A stretch of 7,117 bases of DNA from CAYMYN01 sp964394665. GTDB taxonomy: Bacteria > Planctomycetota > UBA1135 > GCA-002686595. The position numbers were made by a program, and so were the translations under genes. The DNA is taken from the NCBI GenBank assembly GCA_964394665.1, contig CAYMYN010000074.1:1-7117 (forward strand). Reading direction: 5' to 3'. This document shows, piece after piece, positions 5,319 to 7,117 of the stretch; positions within the stretch are counted from its first letter, which is position 1, and the number at the start of each line of letters is the position of its first letter. The notes under the pieces are model-generated. The model ran no database searches. It saw only the letters and a program-made list of their open reading frames with translations, and was not told the origin of the DNA.

Positions 5319-6194
5319 CTAAGCCTTCGGATTGAAGCTCGGTGGTTTCAGCTGTCGCCGCCAGCCCGCCGGTAGGTTGATCCTGGCGAGCGGCGTAGAG
5401 GCAGCGCCGGGGACCTGCCTGAGCTGTTCCGCAGCGCTGATCAGGTCCGCAACCCTCCACCAGCCCTCGCTACCGCGCCTCCGGCCATGAGCAGGCGGGA
5501 GTGACCTTCGCAGAAGTTGCAGTGGTTTCGCCTGGTGGGGCATCCCGATTAGTGTCATGAACGCGCGGGGCGACGACCACCAGTTCTCGGCCTCACCGAA
5601 GCTCCGCGGATCCTCCGCGGCGGCGCCCGGCGATTCGTCTAGGGGAACTCGGGCACGCTTGGTACCAGGCACTGCCACTGCGCTCCATCGCTTGTTGGTG
5701 AACAGCTCCGGCAGCGTGCGGAAGAACAGAGCCAGCCCCAAGTCCGAGTTGCAGAGCGATCCTGGATGCTGGTCCCACGCATCGAGCGACTTCCGGGCTC
5801 GACGCAAGTGCGCCGCGAGCTGCCTGCTCGAAGCGCCTTCGGCAGCTTCGAAGAAGATCTTCGACGCGACCTCGAACCCCAGGCCAGCGCTGGGCATCGA
5901 GGACCTTCGTAGTGCTTCGATGCCGATGACTTGCTTCCACATCAGCGCCAAGCGGCGGATCCACAGCGACCAGTGATCGTTGTTGGCATTCAGACCTCCT
6001 CTGTAACGCGCCCCGATCGTCTTCGGCAGGATCGGCGACCAAGTGGTCCCGTAACCCGCGCGATGAAGCAGTCTCTCGATGCAGGCGCGCCGTCGGTCGC
6101 GCTTTGCCGCCGCCTGCCGGGCTTGCAACACCGCTCGTGAGTGGGTTCCTACCCTCTCGTCAACTTGCTTCCAGAAGTCCTTCTTGATGGCCAT
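5319..6194 (-). CDS. Unrecognised basic, Trp-rich protein
   Basis: This is a 291-residue protein from the ATG at 6194. An in-frame GTG at 6239 would add 15 residues, but neither start has a strong ribosome binding site. I recognise no family. Residues 1-50 are a very basic amphipathic stretch (AVLQARQAAAKRDRRRACIE). Residues about 65-170 are tryptophan-rich and mostly helical (DHWSLWIRRLALMW, FEVASKIFFEAAEG, AAHLRRARKSLDAW). Residues about 171-245 look loop-rich with conserved-looking ENWWSSP and GWWRVADLI segments. There is no signal peptide or membrane segment, so a cytoplasmic, perhaps nucleic-acid-associated protein is plausible. The stop of the upstream recombinase is 80 bp away, so the two may be co-transcribed. 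Codon use appears less GC-rich than in the neighbouring recombinase. The frame is intact, with no sign of a frameshift. Confidence 0.65.
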   Translation of the reverse strand: MAIKKDFWKQVDERVGTHSRAVLQARQAAAKRDRRRACIERLLHRAGYGTTWSPILPKTIGARYRGGLNANNDHWSLWIRRLALMWKQVIGIEALRRSSMPSAGLGFEVASKIFFEAAEGASSRQLAAHLRRARKSLDAWDQHPGSLCNSDLGLALFFRTLPELFTNKRWSAVAVPGTKRARVPLDESPGAAAEDPRSFGEAENWWSSPRAFMTLIGMPHQAKPLQLLRRSLPPAHGRRRGSEGWWRVADLISAAEQLRQVPGAASTPLARINLPAGWRRQLKPPSFNPKA

Positions 6195-6274
6195 GCGACT
6201 GTCCAGGGATCCGAGGTGGCAGCCCGAGGCCCTCCACACGGCTGCGGCCCCTGCGAGTCCACCCCCGCGTCAAG

Positions 6275-7117
6275 TCATCCACGATTAGCGTAAACAGCCG
6301 TGGACAGCACGCTCCGATGCCGGAGCGCCCTCTGCACCTGGAAAATGTCCCGGGTCTGCTGGTAGAGGCTCGTGGCGAATGAATGCCGCAGCGAGTGCGG
6401 CGACGCCCCGCGGCGCACCCCGGCGCGCTGGAAGGCCTCCTGGAGCCTCCGGCCGGCCTGGCGGACGGTCAGGCGGCCCCCATCGCGGCTCGGGAACAAG
6501 GGGCCCCGCCGGCGGTCGCCGATCCAGGCGGCCAGGGCGGCGCGGACATCTGGGGCCAGTTCGACCCGGGCCGGCCGGTCGCCCTTGGTCCGGCGCAGCC
6601 AGAGCTCGCCGGCCTCGAGATCGAGGTCCTCTACGTCGGTGGCCAGGGCCTCGCCGATCCGCAGGCCGGCGCCCAAGAGCAGCGCCACCAGGGCCCGGTC
6701 GCGGCGCCCGGCCTCGCCCTGGGCGGCCTCCAGCACGTCCAGGAGGCGGCCCTGCTCGGCCTCGGTCAGGGCCCGCGGAGGCGGCGTCCCGCAGCGCGCA
6801 CGGCGAACGAGCCGGGCGGGATTGTGCGGAACGTGGCCGGCGGCGTCCAGGTAGCCGAAGAACGCCCGCAGCGATGAGCGCAGCGCGTTGAGCGAGGTCG
6901 CCTTCTTCGGCTGGCCGCTCGGCAGCTTCCGCGTCCGCTCGTCAGCGAGGAATGCTGCGAGGGTCTCGTGGTCGATCGACGCGAGGTCGGCGTCGTGTCC
7001 CGCGCGGTCCAGCCAGGCGGCCAGGAGGCGCACGTGGCGGCGGGCCTGGGCGATCGTGTGGCCGCTCCGGCCATCAGCCTGGAGCTGAATCTCGTAGCGC
7101 TCGAGCGCCTGCAGCAA
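6275..7117 (-). CDS. XerC/XerD-type tyrosine recombinase (possibly truncated by right edge)
   Basis: This is an open frame of at least 280 residues entering from the right edge. A TTG occurs at 7117, but the true start may lie outside. Residues about 1-98 form the SAM-like core-binding domain (HTIAQARRHVRLLAAWLDRA, SLNALRSSLRAFFGYLDAAG). Residues about 115-280 form the catalytic domain with a complete set of active-site candidates: R153 (GLRIGEAL), K178 (RRTKGDR), H241 and R244 (PHSLRHSFAT), H267 (ALRHRSV) and nucleophile Y276 (STAVY). These enzymes cut and rejoin DNA through a 3'-phosphotyrosine. The protein ends only four residues after the tyrosine, whereas Xer proteins normally carry a longer C-terminal tail used in partner contacts. 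Its domain layout lacks the arm-binding domain of the integrase at 1-550. It may be a host Xer homologue, a resolvase of the element or the integrase of a neighbouring element. Confidence 0.85.
   Translation of the reverse strand: MLQALERYEIQLQADGRSGHTIAQARRHVRLLAAWLDRAGHDADLASIDHETLAAFLADERTRKLPSGQPKKATSLNALRSSLRAFFGYLDAAGHVPHNPARLVRRARCGTPPPRALTEAEQGRLLDVLEAAQGEAGRRDRALVALLLGAGLRIGEALATDVEDLDLEAGELWLRRTKGDRPARVELAPDVRAALAAWIGDRRRGPLFPSRDGGRLTVRQAGRRLQEAFQRAGVRRGASPHSLRHSFATSLYQQTRDIFQVQRALRHRSVLSTAVYANRG

Noticed and set aside
6195..6274. tRNA gene or att core in the gap between the recombinase and the unrecognised gene
   Set aside because: No tRNA arms or TTCGA-type T-loop are visible, and I found no matching direct repeat elsewhere in the window.

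Overview
The window is GC-rich bacterial DNA in which every gene I can support lies on the minus strand, so it reads from right to left. It looks like the replication and integration module of an integrative element: a phage satellite, a defective prophage or a small integrative element. The base composition, the SpoVG-like protein and the primase architecture would fit a high-GC host such as a myxobacterium-like deltaproteobacterium, but no host marker gene is present and that placement is weak.

Reading in the direction of transcription: (1) 7117-6275 encodes a nearly complete XerC/D-type tyrosine recombinase, possibly cut by the window edge at its N terminus. (2) 6194-5319 encodes a basic, tryptophan-rich protein that I do not recognise. 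(3) 5318-5202 is a short spacer with two 20-bp direct repeats. (4) 5201-4995 encodes a 68-residue MerR/excisionase-type helix-turn-helix protein. (5) 4901-1953 encodes a 982-residue primase-polymerase/helicase. (6) 1952-1571 is noncoding DNA with eleven perfect copies of GCGGGTAC, in both orientations, around a long AT-richer hairpin. This is the best candidate for the element's replication origin. (7) 1570-1 is a tightly overlapping gene set: a possible 56-residue ORF, a SpoVG-like protein, a second helix-turn-helix protein with a helical N-terminal region, and the N-terminal 183 residues of a phage-type integrase that runs off the left edge.

The gene set is coherent. The large protein could prime and unwind DNA at the repeat-flanked origin just downstream of its own gene, and its C-terminal winged-helix-like region could contact the repeats. 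The small helix-turn-helix proteins would regulate excision or transcription, and the integrase would move the element. Base composition by eye falls into three blocks: very GC-rich on the left (1 to about 1700), less so in 1953-6240, and very GC-rich again in the right-hand recombinase. This suggests a mosaic, and the right-hand recombinase may belong to a different element or to flanking DNA.

No tRNA, rRNA, CRISPR array, capsid, conjugation or toxin gene was seen. The most interesting part is the 1584-1933 repeat region. Its repeat clusters face each other across a central dyad and switch between 9-bp and 12-bp period.
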